Shown here: positions 36,970-47,612 of the stretch, in pieces
Layout of the letters: each line of letters starts with the position of its first letter
Position numbering within the stretch: the stretch's first letter is position 1
Source: Acheta domesticus
Lineage: Eukaryota > Arthropoda > Insecta > Orthoptera > Gryllidae
Assembly: GCA_031308135.1 (NCBI GenBank)
Contig: JAHLJT010009436.1
Span: forward strand, 124,237,366-124,301,365
Length of the DNA stretch: 64,000 nucleotides
Direction: 5' to 3'
Notes under the pieces: model-generated
What the model was told of the DNA's origin: nothing
Databases searched by the model: none
The model's input: the letters and a program-made list of their open reading frames with translations, nothing else
Program-made: the position numbers and the translations under genes

Positions 36970-37440
36970 AAGTATCAACGCGACCCACTGCGCCTCGCCC
37001 CGCTCCCCCGCCCGCCGCGCCCCGGGCGTGCCTCTCGAGGGAAGGTGGCTTCTCGTTATTTGCTCTGCACGGAGCCTCATCGCGGGGGCGGCTCGGTTCG
37101 CGGGGCGCCGCCGCCGCTGCCGTCGCGTCGGCCGCGCGGAACCGCGCATAAGTCACCGCGGACTGCGACGGCCCAAGATCTCTCCGCTCGCGGCGGCGGA
37201 AGCGCCGGCAACTTGTCCCGCGCGGGGGACGCCGCCCGGGGGAGAGCGGGATGGCCCGGTGGGCAGGGCTCATGACGGCGGGGGGGGGGGACGTGGAGGG
37301 CCGGCGGATGAAAAAGGGCCGAGACGCCGCGCTCCGCCCCCCCCCTCCCAGGCGCTCGCGGAAGCGGCGCGGCGTCGCGCTGCCACTGCCGCCTCGCCTG
37401 CTCGGCCTCGTTATCTCGCGCTTCTTCCTGTTTCGGCTAC
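36970..37440. other. GC-rich island 17
   Basis: CpG-rich, with a 10-G run near 37269-37278 and a C-rich run near 37337. The 180-codon + frame is an Ala/Arg/Pro composition product. Confidence 0.55.
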
Positions 37441-38445
37441 CCTTCTGTTCCTGTGTTCACCAATTCTTTCTCAACTCCCCTTAGGTTTTCGTGTTGTTTT
37501 GTTTTTTTTTGCCACAAATTTTCTTTTCTCCTTTTTCGTGTCGTTTTCTCCCGTTTTTTCTATTTTATGAATTGTTTTGATGAAATCAACCCGCTTCAGA
37601 AATTGAAGTCGCTATTCTCTATTTTCTCTTTTTTCGCAGTGCCCTTTACAGTTTCCCTTTTCTTGCTATTTATTGTTTTAGTGCTCTCCTTATTTCTTTT
37701 TTCTGAATCATCACAGAATTCTGCCATGGGGGGGGGGGCTAATGGCACTATAGCTAGCGCTTTTGCTTCCACGCCTGGGATACGGGTTTCATCCCCCCCA
37801 ACCATTAGGAATTTGTGGTAGACAAAACGAGCTCTCTAGAGATTTTGTCGGAGCTTTCGCATTTACACTACCTCTCATTCCGCTATTTCTTCATTGTTGC
37901 CTTCAACATTATTCCTATCATGTACATACTAGAGCACCGCTCATGAATTTCAGTGCCTACTGAAGGGCCCTGAACTTATTCTAAAAACTATATTCTATAT
38001 TTTTTTATCAAAAATACCCAACCGCTATTAATTTCTTCATTCTGACGTTTAGTATACATTTTATTGTCATTCATATTTCTTTTCTTTAAGACAATGAGTA
38101 CTACATTTCTTTTTCCCTAATCGCTTACTTTGTTCTCTTTATTTTTTATATTATACATTTTCTTTCTCTATGAATTCTAGTTACTTTGTTCTCACATTTT
38201 ATTTACCTTCTCGGCCCGTTCCCAGTCTCAATATTTTTTTACGTGAATTCATTTTTCTCAATTTGTTTCTGTATTCTCTTGTAGTAATATTTTCCTCACC
38301 TTCCATGGAACTTTCCTTCCTCTGAGAATGGCACAGTTAGAAATGCACATATTTTCCACTTTTCTCTTCTCCTTTTTTTTTCGGGGCTTTTATTCCGCTA
38401 CTTATCTTTTAGGCCTGCCTCCATACAGTCACCACTTTCTGACTT
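37441..38445 (+). other. Pyrimidine-skewed T-rich tract (1 kb)
   Basis: The + strand is rich in T and C, with many TTTTCTTTT and TTTCTC runs over 1 kb between two GC islands. Stops are rare in the + frames, so hydrophobic-looking frames of 66-122 codons arise here. I regard them as skew artefacts and not as membrane proteins. Confidence 0.5.
37731..37800 (+). mobile_element. tRNA-like sequence (pseudo-tRNA or SINE head)
   Basis: TGGCACTATAGCTAGCGC (37743-37760) has the D-arm/A-box pattern, and GGTTTCATCCC (37785-37795) resembles a B box at normal tRNA spacing. A G run precedes it and a C run follows. The 7-bp acceptor pairing and a clean anticodon arm cannot be formed, so I read it as a pseudo-tRNA or SINE head. 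Confidence 0.45.
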
Positions 38446-38556
38446 CCTTCGCCGCCGCCACTTCCCGCAGCCTCGTTCTTTATGCCGGCGCGCGCGGCGC
38501 CCGCGACGCGAGCAGCGTTCCTGCGAGCGCGCGCGGCTACCTGGCGGGGGCGTGGC

Positions 38557-38574
38557 GGGCGGGGAGGGGCGGGG
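38557..38574 (+). other. G-quadruplex motif, 1-nt loops
   Basis: Four G tracts (3, 4, 4, 4) are separated by C, A and C. A further 5-G tract lies just upstream at 38546. Confidence 0.7.
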
Positions 38575-38753
38575 AATGGCGCCGGGCGGGTGGCGGGCTG
38601 CGCGGGGCCGCGTGCCGCCGCCCGCGAATCGGTGATTAATGATAGCGCGCGGGGCGGGGGAGGGGGTGGCGGCGGGCGCCGTCCGGCGGCGCGTGATGGA
38701 TGGCGGCGCCGCGACGCCGCTCGACTGCCGACGCGCCCTGTGCCGCCCGCGCG

Positions 38754-38780
38754 ACGCCGCGCCGCGCCGCGCCGCGCCGG
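38754..38780. repeat. CGCCG pentamer array
   Basis: Five near-perfect 5-bp units made only of C and G. Confidence 0.8.
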
Positions 38781-39269
38781 CAGCCACCGACGCACCCCGC
38801 TCCCCTGAACAGTGGGTGGTTTCCCCCATCAAAGGAAAACTAACGCACGTTTGGTAATAGGAAACGGTTCGTTTTGGTTCCGCGTGGCACTTAGTGGTCG
38901 TACAATAATGGTATTTCCATTTCGAGGACGAGGAATTATGGATTTTTCCCAAAAGCGAGAACGTTACAAAGGGAAGGTTGTTTGATAAAGGTTCGGTATC
39001 GATGTCGCTAAGACCTGAATATGTGAAATGTATCAAACTGTATCAAACGGACGGTCCTGATTTACATTTTGAGTTTTTAGTTTCTTCTTCTGGAAACAAA
39101 AATTGAAAATATATTTCTCGGATAAATCCTATTGTTCTGCTGCAGAAATGAGTCAAAGTGAATCAATTTTGAACACAGTCTAATTCTTCTTATACAGTAA
39201 TGGAAATGTATACGTAATTTTTTTTTTACCTTTTTCCCCGTTTCCCTCGTTTTACAAAATCAACCACAG

Positions 39270-40010
39270 TGAAGAGGCAGGCAACGCGACCGCGCTCTCG
39301 TGGGTGGCCACAGTGGCTCCGCCTCTGGCTGCTGAGCGCCCCCAGAAAAGCCTCTATTTTTCAAGGAAATGCGCGCGCGTCCTGCAGTTTCCGGCGGCCG
39401 CGGGTAACGACCAGCCCGGCCGCCGCGCCTCGCCGCGCCGTGCCGCGGCGGGCGCTCCGGGGACGCCGGTAAGCTCCGACGTAACGACGAGCTCCGGAGC
39501 CGCGTCCATTGTGCGGGGGCGCCCAAAGCTAGCCCTCCCTCCGCCCCGCGCGCCATCCCCGAATAAAATTCCACCTATTGTAGGCGTCAGATTTCCAGCC
39601 TCCCTGACGTTTCTTTCTGGCCGGTCTAAGGGCTTGCGTTGCGCAATCGGACCCGAGGTTTCTTCGGTGAGCGGCGCCGAGCCCAGATTGAAAAGAGAGA
39701 CGTGGGTGCGGCGCGGAAGTGTGATAAAAGGTTGCGCGAGAGGAAATAACGAGCGGGAAGGATGTTTGGCGCGGGCGCCGCGGCGTCTATCAGGGACGGT
39801 TATTTATGTAACGCGTGTGCGCGCCGACGCCCGTAATGGGGTCCGCGAGCGTAATATAGCGCACGGCGCGCCACCGGTGACGGGCCACGTAACGTATGGC
39901 GCGGGCGAGCTTGATGCGGGTGTCGATGTGGCGGCGGCGGCGGCAGCGGGCGCGCGGGCGGCGGGGGGGGCGGTGCAGCTCTGACGTTCCCTCAGGGACG
40001 CAACGATGCT
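39270..40010. other. GC-rich island 19
   Basis: About 740 bp, one of the two longest islands. It is interrupted by a less GC-rich middle at 39560-39660. The right part has many ACG/CGTAA steps and a GGC run near 39930. The + frame is open for 226 codons (39304-39984) yet resembles no family; CpG composition is the likely cause. GAGCGCCCCCAGAA near 39336 only loosely resembles a CTCF core. Confidence 0.5.
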
Positions 40011-40924
40011 CCCCTACATATCTCACATTGGGTTTACAGAATTGTGACACGTACATGAAGAAGCTTTTATTTGATTTAGCTTTCGAAATTAGTGGCCATG
40101 AAATGGCTGGCTTTTATTATGAGAGAAAAGGGTTTTAAAGAGTTTCATATATTACGCCCCCTCCCCCCCCCCCAAAGAAAGCAATGGGTGACACCTTTGG
40201 GCGCTCCATATGCTAGGCATCCTTCATTGCTATCTTGGCTGAAACGGGCGAAATATGAAGGAAACTCTACTAAGTAGATCTGAATTTCTAAAATAAAATG
40301 GAACATTAATGGCAGAGGAGTGATACCCTTAAATAAATACTGTGACAACTTGTGTTTTTGTATTGCTAATGATTCACGTCATTTTGAAAAAATGGACTTG
40401 TTAACGTCATATTTGCAATTTATTAAAAAACTTTTTGGTATGGAATACGTTTGTTAATAGATTTGATCCATCTGTTATCGTGTTTTCAATTCAGCTCATT
40501 AGCAGAAATAACATTAATTTGTATTATTTTGTTCGATTCGTCAGTTTATGTTAGATAAATCTAGCAAAATTGTTTTTTGTCGTCTGCTATGCGAGGGGTA
40601 TAAAATGAAATATTAGGAGAGTATAAAAATACATAAAAATGAAATATTGAGGTTAGAAATCATGCTTACCTATTTAATTCCCGATTTGACGTTTATGAAT
40701 TATCAGCCAGATCTGCGATTAATAAAACTGAAATAATTATTTTTCGTTGTGTACCGTATTACGCCAACTTTGTGACACTTAGCTAGCAGTGAAAAAGATG
40801 CAATTTACGATCTGACTATTTGCTCATAACAGCGTCTTACTTCTTGCGTCACACTTCTTTTAGCCCTTGCTCTTATTTTCGTTCTGCTCCAGATTTGACT
40901 CTGCTTGTCGTTTGTTAGCTTGAT

Positions 40925-41272
40925 GCCATGAGAGGGTGCGATGCTCGAAACCAGCTTGATGAAACCCTAGTGTCTTGCACCAGCTATTCAAGATTCTTTG
41001 GCGATAGCTCCATAAAAGTGAAAGCGTTGGCTTTTGTCGTTACAGAGTGTTGCTCGAAGTTACCTTGCGCTAATCAGAATAATTTACGTAGAGCAATTTT
41101 TGTCTACTTTTATTTACGGCAAGGAGCAATAAAAGCTATAAACCACGTTCTGAGAAGCGTTTACAAAGGCAGAGCTGCAATCGTTATTGTTCTCCTCGAA
41201 TATGAAATGAGAAATTTAAGTGTAATTTCAACAACTACAACAGTTTTAGTTTCATCAATAATTACCTAAGAG
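40925..41272 (+). promoter_or_regulatory. Abd-B/Cdx-like site cluster; unusual 113-codon frame
   Basis: A balanced segment in AT-rich DNA. Posterior-Hox-like sites occur at 41011 (CATAAAAG), 41108-41120 (TTTTATTTACGGC), and 41127-41145 (CAATAAAAG and CTATAAACC). The + strand also stays open for 113 codons from 40928, which is long for this composition, but the translation shows no domain. I favour a conserved non-coding element; a small exon is the alternative. Confidence 0.25.
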
Positions 41273-41825
41273 AAATAAGCAAATATAAATTGTTTCTGTT
41301 ATTTGTTCTCTGAAGATAAATTATAATAGCATAAAAAACCAGACAATTTCTATGATTTTCTGAGATTATACCACAAAACAATTTTTCAACATTTCGAAAA
41401 TATGTATTTTGTACAGTGTATAAAGAAATTTATCCGTCAGTTGTTTAAGGACCTTAGTTGCACAATTACGGTGAATTTGAAGTACGGCACTGATTCTGTG
41501 TTTAATGACGGAAAAGAGTTTCACGAAGTAGGAAGGACAGAAGTGTTTCAGTAAGAAAATGCCGGAGATTTATTTTCGTTTTTCGTAAATGAAAATATTA
41601 AGTTTTGGAAAATGAATAGATTTTATTACTAAACGTATATTTTCATTAATTTATAATTACAAGAACGTCTTGATATCATTGATCGTCTCGTCGACTCATT
41701 TATGTTTCTATTTTTGATGTAATGTGTATTAAAAGGTAGAAATATTTGAACAGACAATAATATACAAAATCTAACATTTAATGCGTTTTGAGGCTAAAGA
41801 AAAAATAGGGGAATATGCCTATTAT
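41273..41825. other. AT-rich spacer
   Basis: No supportable feature. Confidence 0.55.
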
Positions 41826-41829
41826 CCTT

Positions 41830-42120
41830 CTGAGCCAGCATTGCGTGTAGAGGGTCTCCCTTGGAGGGCAGCACTCTTCGTTGTCGAGGGCCGGAAGTGT
41901 GCAGGGTGCTGCCGCCTTGTCTTCCCCCTGCCGCGCTTCGTTCGAGCACTGGTGCTGTTTTCCCGCGTTAAAAGCCATAGCGGCGGCGGCGGCATAGGCG
42001 GCGGCGCGTGCACGGTTCTCGGGAGGCGAGCGCCCGTTTTCTGCCCCGTTGCCCCCCCCCCCTGCCTCTTCTCCTCCCGCGCAGTTACGGTGATCGGCGG
42101 AAGCTAAGTGCACGGGGAGT
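41830..42120. other. GC-rich island 20
   Basis: CpG-rich with GGC repeats (about 41981-42005) and a 10-C run near 42052-42061. TGGTGCTGTTTTC at 41950-41962 resembles part of the edge motif of island 7 (TGGCGCTGTTTTC). Frames on both strands are about 110 codons, with no family recognised. Confidence 0.5.
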
Positions 42121-42879
42121 GAGTGTATTGCCCCGAGAGACCGCGGAACAGGAAGTATCTCACTTCCATGGAGCGGGAAGGCGAGCGCATTAGGGGGAAC
42201 AATTGGAGATAAATGTGATTCTGTTTTAGGATTTGGAAAATATGGTTCTTTGCGAAATAAAACAGGGAATTAAATTCATTTTGATTCATACTAATTATTT
42301 TTGTTTTTAACTATTAATATTCGGGGTGGGGAATTATAGAAAAGTCCATTTTAGACTTACTTGAATTTTCTTTTGTCATAGAGAAAGGACATGTGTACAG
42401 GAAATAGGTTAGGAATGTTTTTGCTCGAGTTTGAATTGAGCTTCCATATGAGAGATAAAGTCATTGTAAGTTAGGTAACTTTGTGATACATCTTTTTATA
42501 CCTCTTTAGTCATTCTGAGTACTTTGAGATAAGAAGCAAAATATATTTTTTTTTAAGGATTGGTTTGCATTAAAGGTGGAATATGAATATTTTTTCGTGT
42601 GTATTTTTAATGTAGTAAAAAAAACAGAATTTGACATATTTGTTCCTGAGTGACAATGTGTTGGTAGTGTATACTCGTGGTTTTTCGACTCGACCAAAGA
42701 AACAACCATAAATCGTTTCCGTGGTAACATATATTAAAGTTTTTAAAATATCGCTGGAAAAGGCTAGCAATCCTGCTAACATATTGCCAACGTAACCATG
42801 AATCTGATGACGGATGACGCCGTTCACGCCATATATCCGGAGCTTTCTCTGTTGACTCTTATTTTGCTTCCCGTTTCGC
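42121..42879. other. AT-rich spacer
   Basis: AT-rich, with no supportable gene or motif cluster. Confidence 0.55.
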
Positions 42880-43080
42880 GCGAAGCCATCAGTAATATTT
42901 GAAGGCGTCCTCGTCCATCTCCGGAGCGACGCGCCGTCCAGCGGGAGATCTCGCGCCCGCCTCGCCTCGCCTCGCCTCACGCCGGCGATCTCTCGAGGGT
43001 TCGACGCTCCCGGCGAAGTGGGCCGCACGTCTGGCGGCGCTCGACGCGCGCTTCGCGGCGATAGCGCTCACTCGTCTGAA
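42880..43080. other. Small GC island 21 with CGCCT pentamers
   Basis: CpG-rich, with four CGCCT units at about 42959-42978. No gene can be supported. Confidence 0.5.
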
Positions 43081-43599
43081 ATGAGCCGAATTTGCCACAG
43101 ACCAAAAAATACGGGGGGAAAAAGCTATAGATTGAACCTTCCACTCGAAAGCATGAGCCATTTGAAGATAAAAGTCAATAATGAAATGTTTCACGAGATG
43201 GGTCCGTAAATTTTTTCGGTAAAAAATGATTTTAGTCAATTATTTGTAATTCATATTAAAATGGCATTTAGGTGACAAATCTCTACAAGAAATGTTCGCA
43301 TTGTATTTTAAGAACATGAAGGTTGACCGCAAAATGGATGAAATGTTTGTTCTGAATGTATTGTGTATGTAAACTAAACATACTTGTACGTGAGCACCCC
43401 TTGCTAAGAAGATAAACACTGATTTACATGCAAATTGCGAAATCTTTCTGAAAGTGAAACATATGTGTTGATAGAAGTGAGCCATACATTCACGTAATAC
43501 ATTAACATAAATTATATCTTTTTTTTCTTCTAGTATGATTCTTTATTTGTTGAAATGCTCATTTGAAAGTATGTGGTTATTTCGTCCCACTGTGCGTGG

Positions 43600-43925
43600 C
43601 AGGGTAGAGCGTTGATGGGCCGGGAAGGAACAGAGGGTGCGAAATGTGGCTAGGGACACGGTTTCTGGGAGCTTTCGTTGGCCTCAGCTCCTCTGGCGCA
43701 GGCGCTAGTGTGGTCGAGGGAATGAAGCCTCTCCCACACCCCACATTCACACCCACACCCAACCCACACCCGAATCCTGGGAGATTAGGAACTCCCGCAA
43801 GGTCCTCTCGAGGACACTACCGCTGCCCTAGGATACTCCAAGTTACTCGGGACCCAAGGGCTCGATGCTATTGTTGACGGAGAGGACAGTGTCCAGGGGA
43901 AGGGGACCGGTATGAGCGGTGGCAT
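43600..43925. other. Balanced-GC segment with CCCACA run
   Basis: A GC-moderate block with fewer CpGs than the islands. It includes a degenerate CCCACA/CACACC run (43736-43771). Open frames of 77 codons (+) and 61 codons (-) are present. The composition, unlike both islands and deserts, suggests an inserted repeat, but no termini or duplication can be identified. Confidence 0.3.
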
Positions 43926-44258
43926 TTACGTGATAATTGCAATGGCTAAGGCCCTACCAATTACGCTTCGTATTTTCCAGATGCCATATGGTATGGAATT
44001 CGAAACAATTCGACATAGTTTTAATCTTTATTGTATCTGATTTATTTACACGAAGAATTTGAACTGCATTTATAAGCTCTTTCTTTTTCTTATTGAACAG
44101 AAATATAAAGAACGGTAAGGTGAATTACAGTCGTATACCTATCTCAACTTTAGCAAAAGGTAGACGTCGATGGAATCTAAGATATTTGTATGGGTTTTGT
44201 AAATATTTAGCCTAAAATTACAATTTAATAAAAAATATTTGTCTATTACTCTGATGAA

Positions 44259-44513
44259 CGGATTCATGAGTAAGAACTTATAATAAACAAACATTTATTA
44301 TTATTTCAAAAATGCGACGTTTCGAGGACAAATTTGTCCCCATCGTTAAGCTCATTATAAATTTCATAAAAATAAAACATTGTTTCATTCATATTTGAAT
44401 TTAGTATAATGTAAAGTAAACCTGATGATGGGGACATATTTGTCCTTGAAATGTCCCAATTCTCAAATGATAAATGTTTGTTAACTGCCAGATCTTATTC
44501 ATGAATCTGTACG
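44259..44513. mobile_element. Inverted-repeat element with hammerhead-like motif (Penelope-like relic)
   Basis: Two arms of about 90 bp (44259-44349 and 44420-44513) are inverted copies. Both contain AACAAACATTTAT, a GGACA...TGTCC hairpin and a GATTCATGA end. The right arm on the + strand holds CTGATGA (44422-44428), a 5-bp stem with a 4-nt loop (44432-44445) and GAAA (44448-44451): the hammerhead core order. Penelope-like retroelements carry such motifs in their terminal repeats, which may be inverted. No reverse transcriptase remains. Stem III and the cleavage site cannot be built convincingly. Confidence 0.5.
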
Positions 44514-44744
44514 GTGGAAGAATGGTCAAATGGTTATTTAATCGAGAGTGACGGACAATAATGTTTAATAATTATAATTTTGATGTGATATCATTATTAC
44601 AAATTAACTAATTTGAAAAGGGTTGAAATTAATTCACTTCAGGTTAACCTGATGATTTCACTTTGAATCAACAATTATTACATCTAATTCATTTGCAAAA
44701 ATTATATCTGCCCTTCTTTCTCTTCGCCTCAACATATTACTGGC

Positions 44745-45300
44745 GCTGCCTTGTATGTATTTGTCACCGCCTTCATTCGCCCTTCCTGCTCCCACCTCAG
44801 TCACTGTTTTTCTACCACCCAACTCGAACTTCCCTCATTTCCACGCCCCTTTCTCCTTGGGAGAGCTCTTTTGGCTCCTCGTCTGAGCTCCTCCACTGTC
44901 ACCGCGGTGCCACCCCTACTCGCTGACTGCCAACCTCCGCCTCCCCGCCCCCGCCCCTGCCCCCGCCCCCGCTGGCGCGCGCCGAGAGTGCATCGACTCC
45001 GCGACCCACGCCGCAAGGCCGCGCGCCGCCCGCCGAAAGGTCATCCACTTCGTAATTTTGCGGCGCGGAAAAGTGTGTCAGGCGAAGGCTTTGCGCGCGC
45101 GCGCGCCCGCACAGCGCTGTGCCGCGCCGCGGTGCGCCGCGCGCTTCGGCAGTGGCGGGCGATGAGTGGAACAGGGGCAGGGCGAGGGGGAGGAGGAATG
45201 GACCCGTACTTCACGTGGCATTTCGCCGCCCGCCCTCCGAAGACGACACCTCGACGCCTTGCGAAGTCTCGCGGCTACGTCTTGCGTCTTGCTCCCTGCA
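44745..45300. other. GC-rich island 22
   Basis: It begins pyrimidine-rich and becomes CpG-dense with GCGCGCGC runs. It contains the strongest quadruplex motif of the window (44943-44970, - strand). The 216-codon + frame (44751-45401) is unrecognised. Confidence 0.55.
44943..44970 (-). other. G-quadruplex motif, five G tracts
   Basis: C tracts of 4, 5, 4, 5 and 5 on the + strand are separated by 1, 1, 2 and 1 nt. On the - strand this is five consecutive G tracts with minimal loops, enough for alternative quadruplex registers. Confidence 0.75.
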
Positions 45301-46455
45301 TAATATACGTTACATGTCAAAGAAGTTGCATGACTGGATATTCTAACGCAACCTGTATTCCCTTTACTGATATTTCTTCTAGAGATTATTACTGCATATA
45401 GTATAATATTATATTGTTCGGGTTCTAGAACCTCACTGGGGAACATTTGTGTGAAAATCATACTATATCCCAATATGTGCTTAGAAATACTTTATTAAAT
45501 AACTTCGTAAAGTCAGGAATTGCATTGCAATGTCCGCGGTTCTTCCTATCCTATTACTGTAGCAGGAAATGTTGCAAAGCCCCTCATGAGACGACCCTGC
45601 TGACACCAGTGTATGGCGTGTTGCTTTCGCGTAGGGATTTAGGCAGAAAATCATAAAATCCCTTAACCATTTTCTGAATTTAACTTTAGATTAATCATTT
45701 TAATCCTTACTTACTAAATCTGTCTTCTACAGTGTAAAATGTTAACTTTTTCAGCGGTAGATATGTTGGTGTAGGTTCACTTCTTTCATGAATGGAAAAT
45801 GCACTTGTAAACAAATTAACAGTATCTTCATCTCAAAATTGGTTATCATATGTCTATTTTAGGTTTCCATCAGTGTAAATAAAATTAAATACTTTAGAAA
45901 ATTAAGTGAATTATCATTAAAAATTACTAATGTAGAGGCGTGAGTTCAGAGTTTTTCCTGCTAAAATAATGTAGAAATTTGCCAGTGTCAGTGCCATTGT
46001 TAGAATTTTCAGCACTATACAGGAAATCGGTAATAGTTGGAAACCCATTCATTTTTTAATTATATCTTCTTAAGTAATTGTTTAAAAAATTCAGTTTAGA
46101 ATCATTTAGATTTATCAAGCTATCTAATCACAATTCACGGTTTAGGAATCAAAGTGTTCTTGGCAACTTTGTATTATAGAGACATTTAGACCACCACGTG
46201 AATGGGGTTGGATAAACATTATGTTTTCTATTTCCTAACTTCGATATCAGGTCGTCTCTTAACGAAATTATATTCATTAAAGCTGTAGTTTACAATCGGG
46301 TAGTGTGGGGAACAATGCTCATTCATATACATTCTCAATTACAGATCGGAACATTATCCACTTAATTTTGTATACAGAAACGGAACAAAAATTGTGCAAT
46401 ACGGTACCATCATCAAATGGCGATCCGTTATCTTTCCTTGATCGTCTGACATTTG
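45301..46455. other. AT-rich spacer
   Basis: No supportable feature. Confidence 0.55.
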
Positions 46456-46459
46456 TACT

Positions 46460-46690
46460 ACATGTGGCGACGCCAGTACAGGGATGCGGACTTCGTGCGG
46501 CGCATCTCGCGGTCAGGAGGCGAGATTGGCGTTGGCGGCGTGGCCCTCCGTTTAAGGCGATGCGCTGGCATCGGTAGCAGGTGCTCGTGACCTACAATCG
46601 GCCAGACTTTGCTCGATGCCACTGCGCGATGAGCTGTAATTAGCGAACGTTTACTTTCTCGCGAGCCAAGACACCTTGCGTTTCGTTTCT
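46460..46690. other. Small GC-moderate island 23
   Basis: CpG-bearing, with a TGTAATTAGCG homeodomain core at about 46635. Possibly regulatory; no coding evidence. Confidence 0.3.
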
Positions 46691-47014
46691 TTTTAAGATC
46701 CACCGTGTATCTCGGCCGTGCGCCTTATGGAAAGTTGGACGAGCTCGAATCAGACCTTGCTAACACTGAGTTCGCTGAGAACGCTGAGTTCTCTCGAGTC
46801 GAGGTTTAGCTCAATCTTCGAAAACGGCTGTGTCTCAGTTGCTTGTGTGTTCCAGGAAGTATTGATTTTCTTTCGTTTATTTCTATTTTTTATGAAACCC
46901 ATTACATCCCATTCAGGGGAAAGGCCTCCTAATACGGGGAAAAAGAACAACCATTTCCTGCTAAGGAATGGTTAGGAGTTGTCCAATTAACATTTGCATA
47001 ACACAATTTTTTCA

Positions 47015-47075
47015 TCTACTCCATTTCTACTTTCTACGTAGAAAGTAGACTACTTCTAGTCTTCTACTCCATTTC
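47015..47075. repeat. 22-bp perfect palindrome flanked by 13-bp direct repeats
   Basis: CTACTTTCTAC and its exact reverse complement meet at 47037/47038, forming a 22-bp palindrome (47027-47048). The 13-mer TCTACTCCATTTC occurs on each side (47015-47027 and 47063-47075). This looks like a tiny foldback insertion with a target duplication, or a slippage product. Confidence 0.8.
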
Positions 47076-47329
47076 AAATTTTGCGTTGTGTAAAGGAATA
47101 TCTCGAATGACTCCCTTCGAAACAACAGTAATTTTTAATTTGGTTACTGTGATATGTTATCGAATTACAGGATGGCACTTTATATATCAAGTATAAAATA
47201 TATCCACTGTAACCCTGGTGTATGCGGAAGCGCATATTCTGTCGGAGCGCGATGGTAGAGCACAAGAGCTTCGCGGGACGGGTGCGGTCTGAGGCGTCGC
47301 GTGCAGGCAGGCGCACGGCGGCCGCCGAT

Positions 47330-47343
47330 GGGCTAATTAGCCC
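47330..47343. promoter_or_regulatory. Palindromic homeodomain site in GC island
   Basis: GGGCTAATTAGCCC is a 14-bp perfect palindrome with a TAATTA dimer core, the P2/P3-like arrangement bound by paired-type or Antp-type homeodomains. Binding is inferred. Confidence 0.4.
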
Positions 47344-47579
47344 AATTCGATCAGCGCCCGACCTGCACGCCGCGATTGAATTAGCGTCGTCGTCAGCGGC
47401 GGCAGCGAGCGAGCAGCGCAGCAGTCGCGGGCCGACGCTCAGCGCTCGCGCTCCTTCGCCCCGCCGCCGCCTCCACCGCCACCGCCACCACCTCCACGTC
47501 TCCGGCGCTCCGCCGCCTAATTAGACGAATCCGCGACCGCGCCGGGCGCGGACTTTTAATTAACTCGCCTTCTTCACCG

Positions 47580-47612
47580 GAGCTCGTCCCCCTCCCGCAG
47601 GTAAGCGCTACA
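47580..47612 (+). other. Candidate splice junction or recursive splice site
   Basis: CCCCCTCCCGCAG is followed directly by GTAAGC (junction 47600/47601). Read as a donor, it would end a first exon inside the island. Read as an acceptor, it would start a short frame of 37 codons, ending in TAG at about 47714, that is more varied in residues than its neighbours. Read as both, it is a ratchet-type site. The sequence cannot decide among these. Confidence 0.25.

Larger units (their letters stand above)
38450..38825. promoter_or_regulatory. GC-rich island 18 with G4 and PBC-Hox site
   Basis: A very GC-rich island. It holds a compact quadruplex motif (38557-38574), a TGATTAAT PBC-Hox-type site (38633-38640) inside otherwise GC-only DNA, and a CGCCG pentamer array (38754-38780). 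An AT-rich homeodomain site conserved inside GC-only sequence suggests regulation. Frames of 103-212 codons are not recognisable. Confidence 0.45.

Noticed and set aside
37731..37800. Functional tRNA gene
   Set aside because: A- and B-box patterns exist but the acceptor stem does not pair and no clean anticodon arm forms; kept only as a pseudo-tRNA/SINE head.
37453..37821. Membrane-protein-like frame of 122 codons
   Set aside because: The Phe/Leu/Ser content follows from the T/C-rich strand; there is no start context, no homology and no splice pattern.
39330..39350. CTCF site
   Set aside because: The core differs from the consensus at key positions; near-matches are common in GC-rich DNA.
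40660..40690. AG/GTAAGC junction on the - strand
   Set aside because: The acceptor side is purine-rich with no pyrimidine tract, so it is at most a chance donor.
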